From Perilla frutescens (taxonomy: Eukaryota > Streptophyta > Magnoliopsida > Lamiales > Lamiaceae), in assembly GCA_026008535.1 (NCBI GenBank), contig BRKX01000007.1, forward strand, positions 59,137,001 to 59,201,000: a stretch of 64,000 nt of DNA, in the 5' to 3' direction. Positions 11,465 to 22,234 of the stretch are shown here, one piece after another. The first letter of the stretch is position 1, and each line of letters starts with the position of its first letter. Made by a program: the position numbers and the translations under genes. The notes below the pieces were generated by a model. That model made no database searches, was not told where the DNA came from, and saw nothing but the letters and a program-made list of their open reading frames with translations.

Positions 11465-13062
11465 TGGCACACCGTCATTTTAGTGTGCAAAAATACACTT
11501 GCGGACAAATAGTCCACAAATGCTTAATCTACCCTCAATGGCTAGTATAGCTGGTGAAGACGGATGTCGATCCCACGAGGAGTGTTCATAACCTTCTGTC
11601 TTTTCTTAGTTTTGGTTTGGGTCTTCAGTGTCACTCTAAAAACCTTGCTAATAAACTTAAACTAACTAAATGCTGAAAAGGAAATCACAAAAGAAAATAT
11701 CAGTAATAAAAGTGTTCAAGTCAAAGCATCAAGTCATTCGGTAGGTATGCGCAATCCTGGGCAAAACACATGTAATTACCACTACTATCCGTTGCGCCCA
11801 TACTAGCAGAAAGATCAAAAATCGAATCCCTATGGCCAAATATGAGTAACTGTCACTTTGAGGGTTAACCGGTTATAGGAAATGGATACGATCGGCCACT
11901 CCCCAATCACTTCTTACATTATATCGTCTAGATGATACGATCGGCACCTAGGGACCTAACTATACAGGAACCTAAGGAGAGAATCACACAAAGGTTTTGC
12001 AAGCATAGCAGCTTTGAGGGCAAAAGCGACCCGATTCTAGTAGGTTTGACACGGTCTTGTGCCTGCATATACTACTCAATCTCAACTACCAAGGCTGTCA
12101 CCCCCGGACTTGTTACTATGCGGGTATCGAGGCATGGGTCACCTATACACTCCCACGTAACTAACACTAGTACCAGCTAATCAGAAATGCGCGCTTTCAT
12201 CTCCAATCACCCTTTACCTATGTCTAAGTGAAAAACAAGTTAAGATTGTGAACCCTTAAGGCGTTAAAGTCCGATTACCTCATGCACATATTCTACCTTT
12301 AGACCATCACTTTGACTTGAACAGTGGATACTTAGCCACTAAACATAGAAACGGAAGTAAAAGAAATGATAAAAGACATCTTACTTGGAAAGGAAATAAC
12401 TTGATTAACTTCTGGGCCCAACCCCAGATTTGCCAACAAGACAACTGAACTACCTTTATGCGGGCAAACCGCCAGCTTCAGGCAGACAGAATATCCAGAA
12501 AATAAACTAAGTACAAAAATAGTAAATTGTATCTTGAGGTGCAAAAAGTGTGTGTCAGCGTGCGTGTTTGATATAAAAACAAATAAAAGTATTTATAGAA
12601 ACTGAATTAAGGCTTCAAGCAGCCCAGATTTCACCCACGCAGGGGTTCTTGGACTCCTCCACTTCCTCCTATTCATGCTCCATGTTCTTCCTTATTTTTA
12701 GGAGTGGTAGCAACAAACCCTAGCGTCTCCAGCAGCTTTCTGATGTCCCCACTTCCTTCCCAACGTGCTTAGACCTCCCCAAGACTTGGAACTGACCGCC
12801 ACATCACCTCCACGTGCATATAGGAGCTGGCCCGCGATTCTGTTGCGTAATTCTCGCAACAACTTTGACTGGGTCCTTGGCAGGCAAATCAGTCCCTTGT
12901 GCCCTCAGCATAAATAGCACCTGTTTGTGCCTTTTGTGGTGGTTTTGTGCCCTCAGCCTCCTGCAATCAGCTTTACCCTCAAAACTAGACTAGACTCTAT
13001 ACTAAACACTTATAAAGGGTGTAAAAAGATAAAAGAAAAGGCATGAATTTGAGTCTTCATCA
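11465..13062 (-). repeat. Athila 5' LTR
   Basis: 1598 bp, TGGCACACC to TTCATCA. In the minus orientation this is the upstream LTR that would drive transcription. About 37 differences from 486-2083 by eye, of which 32 are transitions. Confidence 0.95.
12590..12598 (-). promoter_or_regulatory. TATA box of the Athila 5' LTR
   Basis: Minus-strand CTATAAATA, about 465 bases from the upstream end of the LTR. This would place transcription start near 12560. Confidence 0.55.
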
Positions 13063-13067
13063 GGCCC
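13063..13067. repeat. Target-site duplication GGCCC, right copy
   Basis: Matches 481-485 and directly follows the terminal CA of the Athila 5' LTR. Confidence 0.9.
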
Positions 13068-14959
13068 CAAACATCAGAGTGTACCAAAGAAAAAATAGAG
13101 TTCACTTGTGTATTATTGGGTTTAAAAGATTGTCTGTGGCTCTTAGCCAAAACACAAATGTCACAAGTCAATGTCTCAATTTTCACCAATTTAGGAAATA
13201 AAAGATTAAGATAACGAGTGGAAGGATGTCCCAACCGTCGGTGCCAAAGCCAGGCTTCCCGGTCTATAGTTCCATGAGCAAGCATCACTTTGCCTTGTTG
13301 AGCGATCTCATCCACATAGTACAGTCCGTTCCGCTCAGTGCCACGTCCAATAATCTCCCCCGTCCTGATATCCTGTAGAAATCAGAAGTGGGGATGCATT
13401 AGCATGGTACAATTAAGCTCTTTAGTAACATGGCTAATGGACATAAGTTTATGGAAAAGAGATGGAATATATAGACAATTTGGAAGCCATAAAGTGGGAG
13501 AGATTTCTATAGTTCCGGCTCTCTCTACCGGAGTCAAGTCATCACTAGCAGTTTGAACATGAGTGCGTAGTGGTTTTGATGACTCTAGGATATCAGTTTT
13601 GTCAAAAGTCATGGTATCAGTTGCCCCACAATCAAAAATCCAACCCCTATCTTTATCTATTTTCCCGCATTGGGTTTGGCACACAGTGGAAATATTCACA
13701 GTATTTTTACAAGATACGGGACCAGTCTGATTATTATAATGCATCATATGTTCTCGATCTTGTGACTTGGTATAAACTGCGGGGCTATATTGCAAATAAG
13801 GGAAATTGGAAGGGTTTAGTGGTAAACCACGAAACCCTATACCTGCTGTCTCTCCTTTCTCATGATTATCCGCCGCACTCCTCTGTTCATCTTCCTTCGG
13901 ACTGCTCATCACCACCGTTGCACCGGCCACCTCGTGCCCATCAACTCCGATAGCCGACTTCCCCTTCGCTTGTGGGACCTTATGGTTATCTTCCCACCAG
14001 TCGGGATAGCCGACGAGTTGGAAGCATGTTTCTTTGGTGTGTTTTTGCATCCCACAGTGAGTACAGTAGAGCTTTGACTTATCCACCTTCCCTCGCGATG
14101 ACGGGTTTCCGGAGCGAGTTTGGCCCCCTTTCTGTGTCGGCTGTCGGTTTCCTCCAAGGCGTGGTGCGGTGTTGCGGGCTCCGAAGCCGGCGCCTATTCC
14201 CGATGATGTGATGATTGAGTCGGCTGGGTGAGTTGCCGGTTGCAGAATCTGTAGCCGGGCGGCCTCTCGTCTCACCTTCGAGAAAGCCGACTCGGCTGAG
14301 GGAATTGGAATCTCTTTGAGGATGTTTCGTCTGATTCCATCGTATTGGGTATCTAAGCCAGAGAGAAATTGGTAAAGGCAACGATTCGCAATCAGTTTCC
14401 AGTACTTGTTGATTCCTTGCTCACAACAGCCAAGGGGGTTTGGCTCTCTTCAGTCGATGTTGAGCCATATGGCTTGTAATTCATTCCAGTAATCCTCCAG
14501 TGTGAGTTTCCCTTGATTAACCTTGTTAGCTTTGACCTCCAAATCGTAGATTTGGAATGGGTCAGCCCCACTCCCGTATGTGATTGCAAGGCTATCCCAC
14601 ACGGCCTTGGCGGTCTGATGTTGTGCAAAACTTGTTACTAATTTGCCTTCCATATTCTGTATGAGCCATGAGAAAACAGAGAGATTTGTTTCCTCCCATT
14701 GATAGTAGGTTGGATCTGTTTCTTTTGGTGGTGGTGGATGTCCGGTAATATGGCTAGACTTGCCCCTGGTTCCTATGGCTACTCTCATGAGGTGAGCCCA
14801 CAGTGGGTAGTTATTCCCATCCAGTTTGAATCCGAGTGTAACATTGTCGGAATTTCTCACCTTTGCAATCTGTAGAGTTAACTTATTCTGTTCTATTGAA
14901 TTCGAGTTGGTTGTCTGTATTGTTGGGTTTGGGTTGTTTATCTGTATCTCGTTTGACAT
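13063..14959 (-). pseudogene. Copia gag-protease-preintegrase (two in-frame stops)
   Basis: Start ATG at 14959 (MSNEIQ). The gag part shows FKLDGNNYPLWAHLMRVA and YWNELQAIW. TGA at 14450-14452 interrupts it, then the same frame continues into WKLIANRCLYQFLSGLDTQY. A zinc knuckle, CTHCGMQKHTKETC, and the protease active site WIFDCGATDTMTFD follow. TGA at 13382-13384 falls after LMHPHF (a Cys codon by family pattern). The pre-integrase region has REAWLWHRRLGHPS and CDICVLAKSHR. The integrase begins FSLVHSDVWG and is cut exactly there by the Athila element. Both stops are TGA and no frameshift is needed in this part. Confidence 0.9.
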
Positions 14960-15030
14960 TTTGTATTTTTCTTTTTTTCAGGAAAAGGTATTGGAACGAT
15001 GATGATCTAGTTCTGAGTTCCTAGGATCAT

Positions 15031-15047
15031 CACTTGCTCTGATACCA
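15031..15047 (-). other. Copia primer-binding site (initiator tRNA-Met)
   Basis: Minus-strand TGGTATCAGAGCAAGTG, complementary to the 3' end of plant initiator tRNA-Met. It directly adjoins the LTR edge at about 15049. Confidence 0.88.
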
Positions 15048-15048
15048 T

Positions 15049-15341
15049 GTTGAAACATGGTCCAGCATCATTAAAGGTGTATTTTACTGTTTGATAAGCT
15101 TGTAGGAAGGAGAGAATGATTAGAAGCAATGATCGTTTATTTCAGTATATTAAGATTGTAAAGACCCTTTTCTTTATGAGGTTACAAGATGATTTGTACA
15201 AGGAAATAAATCATAAATATATGTTAAGAATCTTGATTGATTCTAACTCCCGCAATCTCTGTTAAATTGATTCTTCTTTCCTTTCCAATAGTGAAGAGAA
15301 AAATGAGAGTTGTATTTAGAATTACCTTTAGATATAAAAGG
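15049..15341 (-). repeat. Copia 5' LTR (outer end approximate)
   Basis: Begins TGTTGAAACATGG next to the primer site. A minus-strand TATA-like TATATTTATG lies near 15220. The outer boundary is uncertain. A terminal CA at about 15341 would give an LTR of about 290 bp starting TGTCCC on the minus strand, typical in size for this Copia type. The second LTR is outside the window, so it cannot be checked. Confidence 0.5.
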
Positions 15342-15350
15342 GACAAAAAA

Positions 15351-16778
15351 AGAGTGTTTCTAAATACACCACTAAAATTTCTTCATGCACCAATTTTACT
15401 TTACACACCACATATTTTTTATAATTTTTTTCTCATTTTTTCTTTATACATCGCTGTAAATATCACTTTTACCCTTCAATTTTAAAAATTAGATTTTATA
15501 ATTATTAAAAATATATAAAATAATTATTAAAAAAAATAAAAAATATATTCTCTCTATGCACTCTAGCATCCGACGTTGCCGGCTATCTTCCTCAACATTC
15601 TGCCCCTTTTTTCTTCCCGGCACCAAACAAATCAATCTTTGTAAATTAAAACTCATCAACAAATGAAGAACATGTGTTGGTTCATTGGCTTCTCTTTTCT
15701 TTCTCTTCAAATTTTTCCTCTCAAATCCCTCATCATTTCTTCTTCACTTGTATGATTTTCAATTTTTGTTATATGTGCAATTTCTGTCAATTGTGCTGTA
15801 TATTCCGAATAATGTGAATGAAGTTCGAAAACTAATTTCGACTGTTCTCAATGTGGTTTAAAAATTGATTTTTGATTGGTGTTTAGAAGGTTTAAATTTC
15901 GAATGTGTTTAAGGGGTTTCAAAAATCAGTTTACAAATGCGTTTAAGGGTCTTCGAAAATGAATTTATGATCTCTGTAAGGGAGGTTCGAGAACTAAATT
16001 TTCGAACGGAATTTCAACAGTACCAGTGAGTTCTATAAACTTTTTTTGGGAAAAAAACGAAATCAGAGTGTGAAAAATGAAAACGAAACGCAAAAACTTG
16101 CTTGTGAAGAAGAAGATGGTGGGCCACGACCACATGGATTTGCATACTTGGATGGGGGGTTTTGTTTTGGACGTGAATGGCAAATGCGGCGGAGGGTGAG
16201 GAAGAAAGAAGGGGATTTTCTCTTCTTTTTTTTTTTATAGGGGAATTTACACTTTGATATCTACATTTTGAACACTTTTTCAAAAATGACCCACTTTATT
16301 ACTATTAGTAAAATAGTACCTATTTTTTCAAAATTTTTGCAAATCTGACCTCGATCAAATTTTCAGCCTAGAATATCTAGGTGACATGTCCAACAAATTT
16401 ATTTTATTTTTAGTTCATAATTGACATGGAATATCCATGTAATATTTTTTATTCTAGCAAAAAAGTCACGCAAGAATTCCGGCGTACAACATAGATATTT
16501 TAAGCTGGAAATTTGATCGGGGGTCAGATTTGCAAAAAATTTGAAAAAGTGGTTACTATTTTGCTAATAGTAATAAAGTAGGTCATTTTTGAAAAAATGT
16601 CCAAAATGTAGGTATCAAAGTGTAAATTTCCCTTTTTTATTTCTTGACGGATCTTTTTAATTGATTTTTAAATAATTTTTTATTAAAAAGGATATTTATG
16701 TAAATTAGTAATTATTTATTTTAAAATTAAAATTAATAGTGATGTATAATGAAAATAAAGTGGTGTATATAGAAATAC
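15351..16778. mobile_element. Terminal-inverted-repeat DNA element, non-autonomous
   Basis: The left end GTTTCTAAATACACCACT is mirrored on the opposite strand at the right end as GTATTTCTATATACACCACT. Similarity continues less strictly into AT-rich flanks with TACATC and CACTTT motifs. No transposase is visible. The interior (about 15550-16240) has higher complexity than the ends and may be captured host sequence, but I recognise no protein. The target duplication is obscured by A-runs. A Mutator-like or other TIR origin is possible. Confidence 0.5.
16239..16632. mobile_element. Foldback MITE with long inverted repeats, nested in the TIR element
   Basis: The left arm, AGGGGAATTTACACTTTGAT at 16239, continues through ATGACCCACTTTATTACTAT. 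The right arm carries the same sequence inverted and ends at 16632. The arms are about 80-130 bp with few mismatches. The spacer has no coding potential. Flanks share TTTTTTAT, compatible with an 8-9 bp target duplication (Mutator-like), though both sides are T-rich. Confidence 0.8.
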
Positions 16779-18160
16779 AAAAAAAAAATGATATTATTAT
16801 CATTGCCTATTGGACATGGCTAAAATAAGAATATATTCATTTTCAAAATTCGAGTCTGGGTATAATTTTGAGTAGATATTAGTATCTATTGTAATATCCA
16901 AAATATAAAATTCACGAATAAAAAATATTCAAAACGGTGATTATGCAATGACTTACAACTTCTCTATTCATGTGCAGGAGCAAACTATTAAGCAACAAAA
17001 TAATTTTCAGTATTATTTAATCATAATCAAGGAAACATATGTAAATAACATCGAAACCTACAAGCAATAGAACATCACAAGTCGTCTTTAAATTTCAAGT
17101 CATGATTATCAATTAAAAATTCGAAACTGCCACCATATATATATATATATTGAATAATTAAAGAATTTCATTTGATTTAATTAAACTTTAGACTATGAAA
17201 TTCATTACTTTTTAAAAAATCACGTAATTCATCGTATCAACGAATGTGATATTATAATTTTGATTTAGAAGTTATCTTGCACGAAAGACACGATTCTTTC
17301 ACAGATCATACCGCCAATATTCATTAAATCAGTTAGAGACTCGTGCTGATAACGTATTGTAAATTGAATTCCATAATCATATTCAAGAATCAAGATGTAA
17401 ATACATGAAAATAGAAGAACACATAATATCGGGAAATATGTTTTTAGAATAAAGAACCACCGGTTAGAAACGGTGAAACTGGTGCCACCTCTGAATTTAC
17501 TATAGCTAAAAGGTTAGAATAATTCATACAATAATACATATAAATCAAAATGGAGATCGAGAAAACCAACACTAGCATAACTGGACATTATTAAAAAAGG
17601 GCCCATAACTTTTTAAGATTCAATTGTGAATTCGTGATCAGTATACTTTAGAAAGATTGTATAGTAGTAGTTGACTCAGTCTTCTAGACTCAATTATTGC
17701 ATGTTCTTATGGAAACCTACTTGACTGACACATCACATCTTTGAATCACACTAATATTAGCTTTTCAATTCAGAAAGCAACTTCCCTTTCATAAATCACA
17801 TGATGTTTTTTTTTTACTTTAATATACTTTTTGTGATAATAGTTGTGTTATTTTTCATTCGATTCGAAGATCGACTCACCGTGTCTGTATGTATATATAA
17901 ATAATATTGATTTGATAATACTCTGAATATAGCGTATAAAAAAACAGTAAGTCTAGACAGCCACATTGTGTCCTGATCACATGAGGGTGTATTAGTAATT
18001 ACCATATATATTGTTTTTTTAAATAATAATAGTCATTAGTGTTGTATTGTATTTTACTCTATTATCCTTTCCCTTTTAATCTAGTGAGAGAAGGAAAATA
18101 AGAGGTTCAAAATTCAAAATTCAAAATTTAAAATTCGAATCTCTCTCTTTCTCTAAACAT
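16779..18160. other. AT-rich intergenic spacer
   Basis: No supported gene. It contains short microsatellites (an AT run near 17140; tandem TTCAAAA near 18108-18138) and a possible old Copia edge around 17331 (CTCGTGCTGATAACG). Small ORFs here are AT-driven. Confidence 0.6.
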
Positions 18161-18338
18161 TAAAAATTATTTTGTTATTTCCAATAAAATTAGGGTTAAG
18201 TATTCATTATTCTCTTTCATCTTCGTTCTTCATCAAAATATCTCTCCATTTTCGATCTTCAAATATGGTTAGTATTCTATATTATCATTCATCTTCAATC
18301 TTAACTATTTCCATTTTGTTAACATATACCGATCCTCA

Positions 18339-18722
18339 ATGGAAATCAAACATAGCGATAGGCAGAAATTTTATGTTGTCTTCGAAGGCATCCGAATGGG
18401 AGTATATTCAAACTGGGTAAATTGTGCTCCATGTGTACTCGGTGTTAGGGGAAGTTTGTACAAGTCGTTTCCAACTGAAGATCAAGCGGTTGAGGCCTTT
18501 AAAAAATATATGATTAGGAAAGGCGAAGAATATGATAGTGGATGGAGCGGTGATGTCGATTCATATTCCGAGTCGAGCAATGGTGAAATTAGTTCAAGAT
18601 ATCCAAAAATGAAGAAGTGTAGAAACGTTGAAGAGAAGAAGATAACATCGAGATTGAATTTCTTTATTTTGGGATTCGTAGTTGGAATTTATTGTTCGTT
18701 TTGTATTACTAATTTAACTTGA
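18339..18722 (+). CDS. Small protein with viroplasmin/RNase H1 N-terminal-like domain and hydrophobic C-terminal tail
   Basis: 127 codons from ATG at 18339 to TGA at 18720-18722. Residues about 9-53 (KFYVVFEGIRMGVYSNW ... YKSFPTEDQAVEAFKKY) match the fold found in caulimovirus viroplasmin and at the N-terminus of eukaryotic RNase H1. There it binds RNA:DNA hybrid or dsRNA. No RNase H catalytic domain follows. Residues about 60-85 are acidic and Ser-rich, about 90-105 basic, and about 107-125 form one hydrophobic stretch ending three residues from the C-terminus, which suggests a tail anchor. A pyrimidine-rich leader precedes it. An upstream ATG at 18265 opens a different, unrelated frame. It could be a host gene, a truncated RNase H1 copy or a viral relic. 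Expression is unknown. Confidence 0.6.
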   Translation: MEIKHSDRQKFYVVFEGIRMGVYSNWVNCAPCVLGVRGSLYKSFPTEDQAVEAFKKYMIRKGEEYDSGWSGDVDSYSESSNGEISSRYPKMKKCRNVEEKKITSRLNFFILGFVVGIYCSFCITNLT

Positions 18723-18970
18723 ATTAGTTCAGATTTCTTTGTAAAATAATTTATATTTCAAGTTTTATTTTATTTTATTTGTATGAATGAAGTTTTGTAT
18801 TATGCCTCGATTATGCCTCTATAATTTTTTGTTTTTGTATTAATGCTCAATTATTCTTCGATTTCAATATGTTCATACATAATATAATCTATCACTACAT
18901 TAATAATAGTGGCTATTCGAATATATCTTAATTTGAAAGTATAACATATATATATATATATATATATATA
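18723..18970. other. 3' flank of the small gene, ending in a TA microsatellite
   Basis: AT-rich. 18949-18970 is a (TA)n run that served as the insertion target of the outer solo LTR. The segment at 18911-18950 (GTGGCTATTCGAATATAT) recurs at about 28437. Confidence 0.7.
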
Positions 18971-19260
18971 TGTAACACTCCAAATCCAATAATAGAGGTC
19001 CAATGATTTTTCTAGAGCCCAAATACTTAAGTTGTATCCATTTTTAATAAAAGGCCCAAATTATGGGCTTTCTAGCCCAAATATGTTTTTAATTATTTAC
19101 GGCTCAATTATGATCCGATCTAGGTGAACGAATACATTAAACGATAGTGCTCGATGATACGAATCTATAGAACTCGATTTTACTGATATATGAATTAAAT
19201 TCACCAAGATATGATTTAATTTCTAAATTAAGTCCTAATTTAGGGTTTATTGAGGAGGGG

Positions 19261-19268
19261 TATAAATA
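19261..19268 (+). promoter_or_regulatory. TATA box of the outer solo LTR
   Basis: TATAAATA followed by a CT-rich segment about 50 bases downstream, a typical plant Gypsy LTR core promoter layout. Confidence 0.55.
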
Positions 19269-19601
19269 CCATTCACTACATCATTAAGCCTCATTTGCAC
19301 CTCTTTCAAATTGGAACAACCCCAACCCCTCTCTCCCCTCTCTCTCGATCCCTTTCCCCCTCCCCTCAACCGCCGCCGCCGGCCACCGCCGCCGCTCCTC
19401 CACGCCGGAAAATTTTCCGGCAATATTTTTCACATGCAATACCATTTTTAGATTCCCCTCTTTTCCGTCTTTCCATTTCTTCAATTATTTTTACAAGATT
19501 TTGAGGTTGAGACATCCGATTTTCGGATCTAAGTATGGGTTAATCTCTAACCTTTTAATACCTTATTTTCCTCTTTAGTTTTCAACTTTATTTTTGATAT
19601 T

Positions 19602-19606
19602 AGTAT
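19602..19606. repeat. Target-site duplication AGTAT (left) of the middle solo LTR
   Basis: AGTAT precedes TGTGATACCCCG and is repeated at 25263-25267 after GGGGCGTTACA. Confidence 0.88.
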
Positions 19607-19935
19607 TGTGATACCCCGACCCTTTTTGCTAAATTATAAATTATAATTTTAGTATTGTTTGAATATTAATTATGACGGTATGTTCGTATATTATGCCGTT
19701 GTTTTATGCAGGTTGTCCCACTTGAGCCGATACGTCATAGCACACAGAGATGTTATACTGAGTGTATAATACAATTTGAATTTTAAATACTAAAGTGTCG
19801 AGTTATATGATAATGAATGAATGTAATTGCATTTAATTTTATGATTGCCATACTTTGAGCACCCTAACGCTGAGTCGGACGGGGGTTGAAACTTAAAGAT
19901 AATCGGAGTTGGAAATGTCCGGGAGTTGAAACTGT

Positions 19936-20130
19936 TCGGGGGGGGGGGGGTGAATTGTGCATGCCACGCGCCCGCGGGGTGTTGCGCGCCCGCGGGGCAG
20001 TGCGCGGCCGCGGGAGGCTGCGCGCCCGCAGGGCGGGCGAGAGGCGCGCGCTGACGCGGGGTTGCGCGCTCGCGGAGAGCGTTGGTCGAGAGCTGAGGTG
20101 CGCGGTTGCGGGGGCTGCGCGGTCGCGCGG
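19936..20130. repeat. GC-rich tandem island in the middle LTR
   Basis: A run of about 12 G followed by repeated GCGCGCCCGCGGGG-type units at about 16-20 base spacing, in otherwise AT-rich DNA. Open frames on both strands here are products of this composition, not genes. Confidence 0.85.
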
Positions 20131-21022
20131 GTCTGGAGATTTTTCCTTCCGGATTTCTTTAAAAACACAACACTTAGTCATTTCCCTCATTTCTTTTCCT
20201 CATGGGCGATTTTTCTCTCAACTCTCTCTAGAAAACTCTTCAACTTTTGGAGTGTATCCCACCATCATCATCCATCAACTAAGGTAACCTCTATACCTCT
20301 TCTTGTTGGGGATTAAAAACTCATTTCTTGTTAAATCAAACCTAGAGTTTGTTACCCAAAAATTAGGGTTCTTCTATTTTGTTGATCTTCTTGCCTTGAT
20401 ACCTTGAACATATGGTTTATTTACTCTATTGAAGCTATATGTGAAGTTATATCGAATTCCTATGGTTCATTGTTACTAGGGTTTGGATTTTTGCCCTAAT
20501 TTCCCCTTGTTTGTTGATGTTTGATTGGAGGTGTTGTGATGTCTTTATGAAGTTGATTTTCATGTATGATAGAGCCCAAGGATGAAGGTATTTATATTTG
20601 AAATATTGGATTTAAAGGATTTAAATTGAGTCATGAGCATGTGGTTTAAATGGATGCATGTAATGTGCTCGATTAAATGCTTTAAAGAATTTTAATGTGT
20701 ATTTTGGAGTCCAAAATCATGATATGAGTTTGTATATCCATGATTGTGTATATGGATATGTTTGAAGACCTTAAAGCAAAGTATAGCATGAGTTTGGTCT
20801 AAATTATGATTTAATTATATAACTTGACATCCATAATGAAAAGTGGATTAAAAGGTGCTAGGTGACGTATTGGGGTTCGAGGTGGACGATTTGTGCACGG
20901 CCAAGAAGTATTTCAAAGGTTGAGAATTTGTGAAAGCGTCTCGTAAGGTGGGGTAACTCTAAACTGTGAACACGTGTAAAGTTATAGTTATTGTTGTGCT
21001 TTGATTGTATACGTATGAATGA

Positions 21023-21102
21023 GACCCTTCGGGGCAGAACAGAGATCCTTCGGGGTCGACAACAGAGATCCTTCGGGGTCGACAAAGAGATCCTTCAGGA
21101 TC
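21023..21102 (+). repeat. Four tandem UUCG-type hairpins in the middle LTR
   Basis: Units 22-23 bases apart: GACCCTTCGGGG, GATCCTTCGGGGTC (twice) and GATCCTTCAGGATC. Each folds as a 3-5 bp stem around TTCG or TTCA. The fourth copy changes a G-T pair to A-T while keeping the stem. Confidence 0.85.
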
Positions 21103-21298
21103 GATAATAGACTCGTTAATGTCCTCCTTGGGGGGTAGTATGTCTGCGGGCATCCCTACAGGGCCAAAGATATTCATTAACGGGGGCATCATGATGTTTG
21201 GACCCTACGGGTTTGAGGCTAGTCTCCACAAAGAAAAGAAGTATACATATGTTATATTTTCACTTGTGCAATTGGCTATAACTGTTTACAGTGTTCCC

Positions 21299-21352
21299 CA
21301 CTGAGTATGTTGTTAAATACTCACCCCATTCATTCAATGAATTTCAGGTTGA
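21299..21352 (+). promoter_or_regulatory. Conserved ACTGAGT...ACTCA...TTTCAGG motif, middle LTR
   Basis: TGAGT and ACTCA arms can pair, and a pyrimidine-rich stretch ending TTTCAGGTTGAG follows. The same layout occurs at 24347, 27551 and 55411. Function unknown: it could be a 3' splice site, a poly(A) element or a packaging element. Confidence 0.6.
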
Positions 21353-21531
21353 GGAGTCGAGGCCTGAGTAGGAGCGTTGTGAACACAAGAGAACCCCACA
21401 AGCTTGTGTTTATCTTTTGCATGCTCTTCTTTTGAAAATACTCATGATATTATTATTAGTACATTGATCATTCTTTTTCTTTATGATCAATGATTATTGG
21501 GGATGGGAATAGCCCGATCTTTTATAGGTTA

Positions 21532-21536
21532 TGATG
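21532..21536. repeat. Target-site duplication TGATG (left) of the inner solo LTR
   Basis: TGATG precedes TGTAATACCCC and is repeated at 24855-24859 after GGGCTGTTACA. Confidence 0.9.
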
Positions 21537-22223
21537 TGTAATACCCCAGATTTCTGAATAAGGTTTAGAGGAATGTTAATTAATTAAAGAAGGAATTTAA
21601 TTAAGATTAGTTAAGGTTGGATGTCAGTCACGACTTTAGGAGTCAGATCGTCTTTTTCGAGAAATGTGATTTTAACTATTTTACGACCATCCGTGGTCTC
21701 GTTTGAAAGGTTTTTACTCAAGGAGTATGCCGGTGTTTTCGGATTTTAATTCTGAAGTCATTTGAGTTCCCGGTGATGAAAAACGCATTTAAAAGAAGAA
21801 TGAATAGTAACTTTTTCGTGCGTTCGTGTTTTGAGAAATTTACGAAATCCTCCTCGTTTATTCAAGTTCAGTTCTGTCAGGCCCCTCTTATGGGAAATGA
21901 CTCAAGGATTCCGTTGGCGTTCATGGATTGTCATTCCGAGGTCAATCGAACGCTCGGGAGCCGAATCTGTCAGTCTGAATGAATAGTAAAAAGTAATTCC
22001 AAAAAGGGAATCTTTGCTCGTTTTCCTTCTGACGAACCCGTCTTATTTACGAAATAAGTTGGTTCACTAGTATTCGAGCCAACGAGTCTCCTGGTATTTT
22101 TAGATTTCGTGTCTGAAGTCATTTGGACCTCGACATCGAATAAAGCAGCTTTTAACCGAACCTGGGGTAACTTTTGCAGTATTCCTGCACAGCAATGGCT
22201 TCCAAGGGAAGCCAAAGCTTTTC

Positions 22224-22234
22224 CTATATATAGG
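22224..22234 (+). promoter_or_regulatory. TATA box of the inner solo LTR
   Basis: CTATATATAGG about 690 bases into the LTR, followed by TTCACATCCACTTCAC, a plausible start region. Confidence 0.55.

Larger units (their letters stand above)
486..13062 (-). mobile_element. Athila-type Ty3/Gypsy retrotransposon, complete but decayed
   Basis: 12.6-kb element in minus orientation inserted into the Copia integrase. It has equal-length LTRs (1598 bp each), a 5-bp target duplication, a tRNA-Asp-like primer site, gag, protease with DLGAS, RT with FMDDF, RNase H and integrase. A long extra ORF lies downstream of pol, as in Athila elements. The LTRs differ at about 37 positions by eye (about 2.3%), mostly transitions. 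Every coding part except the integrase segment carries stops or frameshifts, so the copy is not autonomous. Confidence 0.93.
1..15341 (-). mobile_element. Copia retrotransposon, interrupted by an Athila insertion and cut by the window's left edge
   Basis: Reading right to left, I see an LTR (about 15049-15341), a tRNA-Met primer site, gag, zinc knuckle, protease and pre-integrase (to 13063). The Athila element follows, then the rest of the integrase (485-1). The reading frame joins across the insertion: the VHSDVWG segment just right of the Athila continues as the SPIVGG segment just left of it. Reverse transcriptase, RNase H and the 3' LTR would lie outside the window. Nonsense codons and a frameshift show it is dead. 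The outer end of the LTR is not firmly placed. Confidence 0.85.

Noticed and set aside
17325..17350. CTCGTGCTGATAACG resembling a Copia primer-site/LTR junction
   Set aside because: No matching LTR, gag or pol could be found around it, so at most a relic.
18172..18420. 82-codon ORF overlapping the viroplasmin-like gene
   Set aside because: Different frame, AT-driven composition, no domain; the overlapping 127-codon frame has the recognisable domain.
19886..20316. Arg/Ala/Gly-rich ORFs on both strands
   Set aside because: Open because of the GC-rich tandem island, with no domain or codon pattern of a gene.
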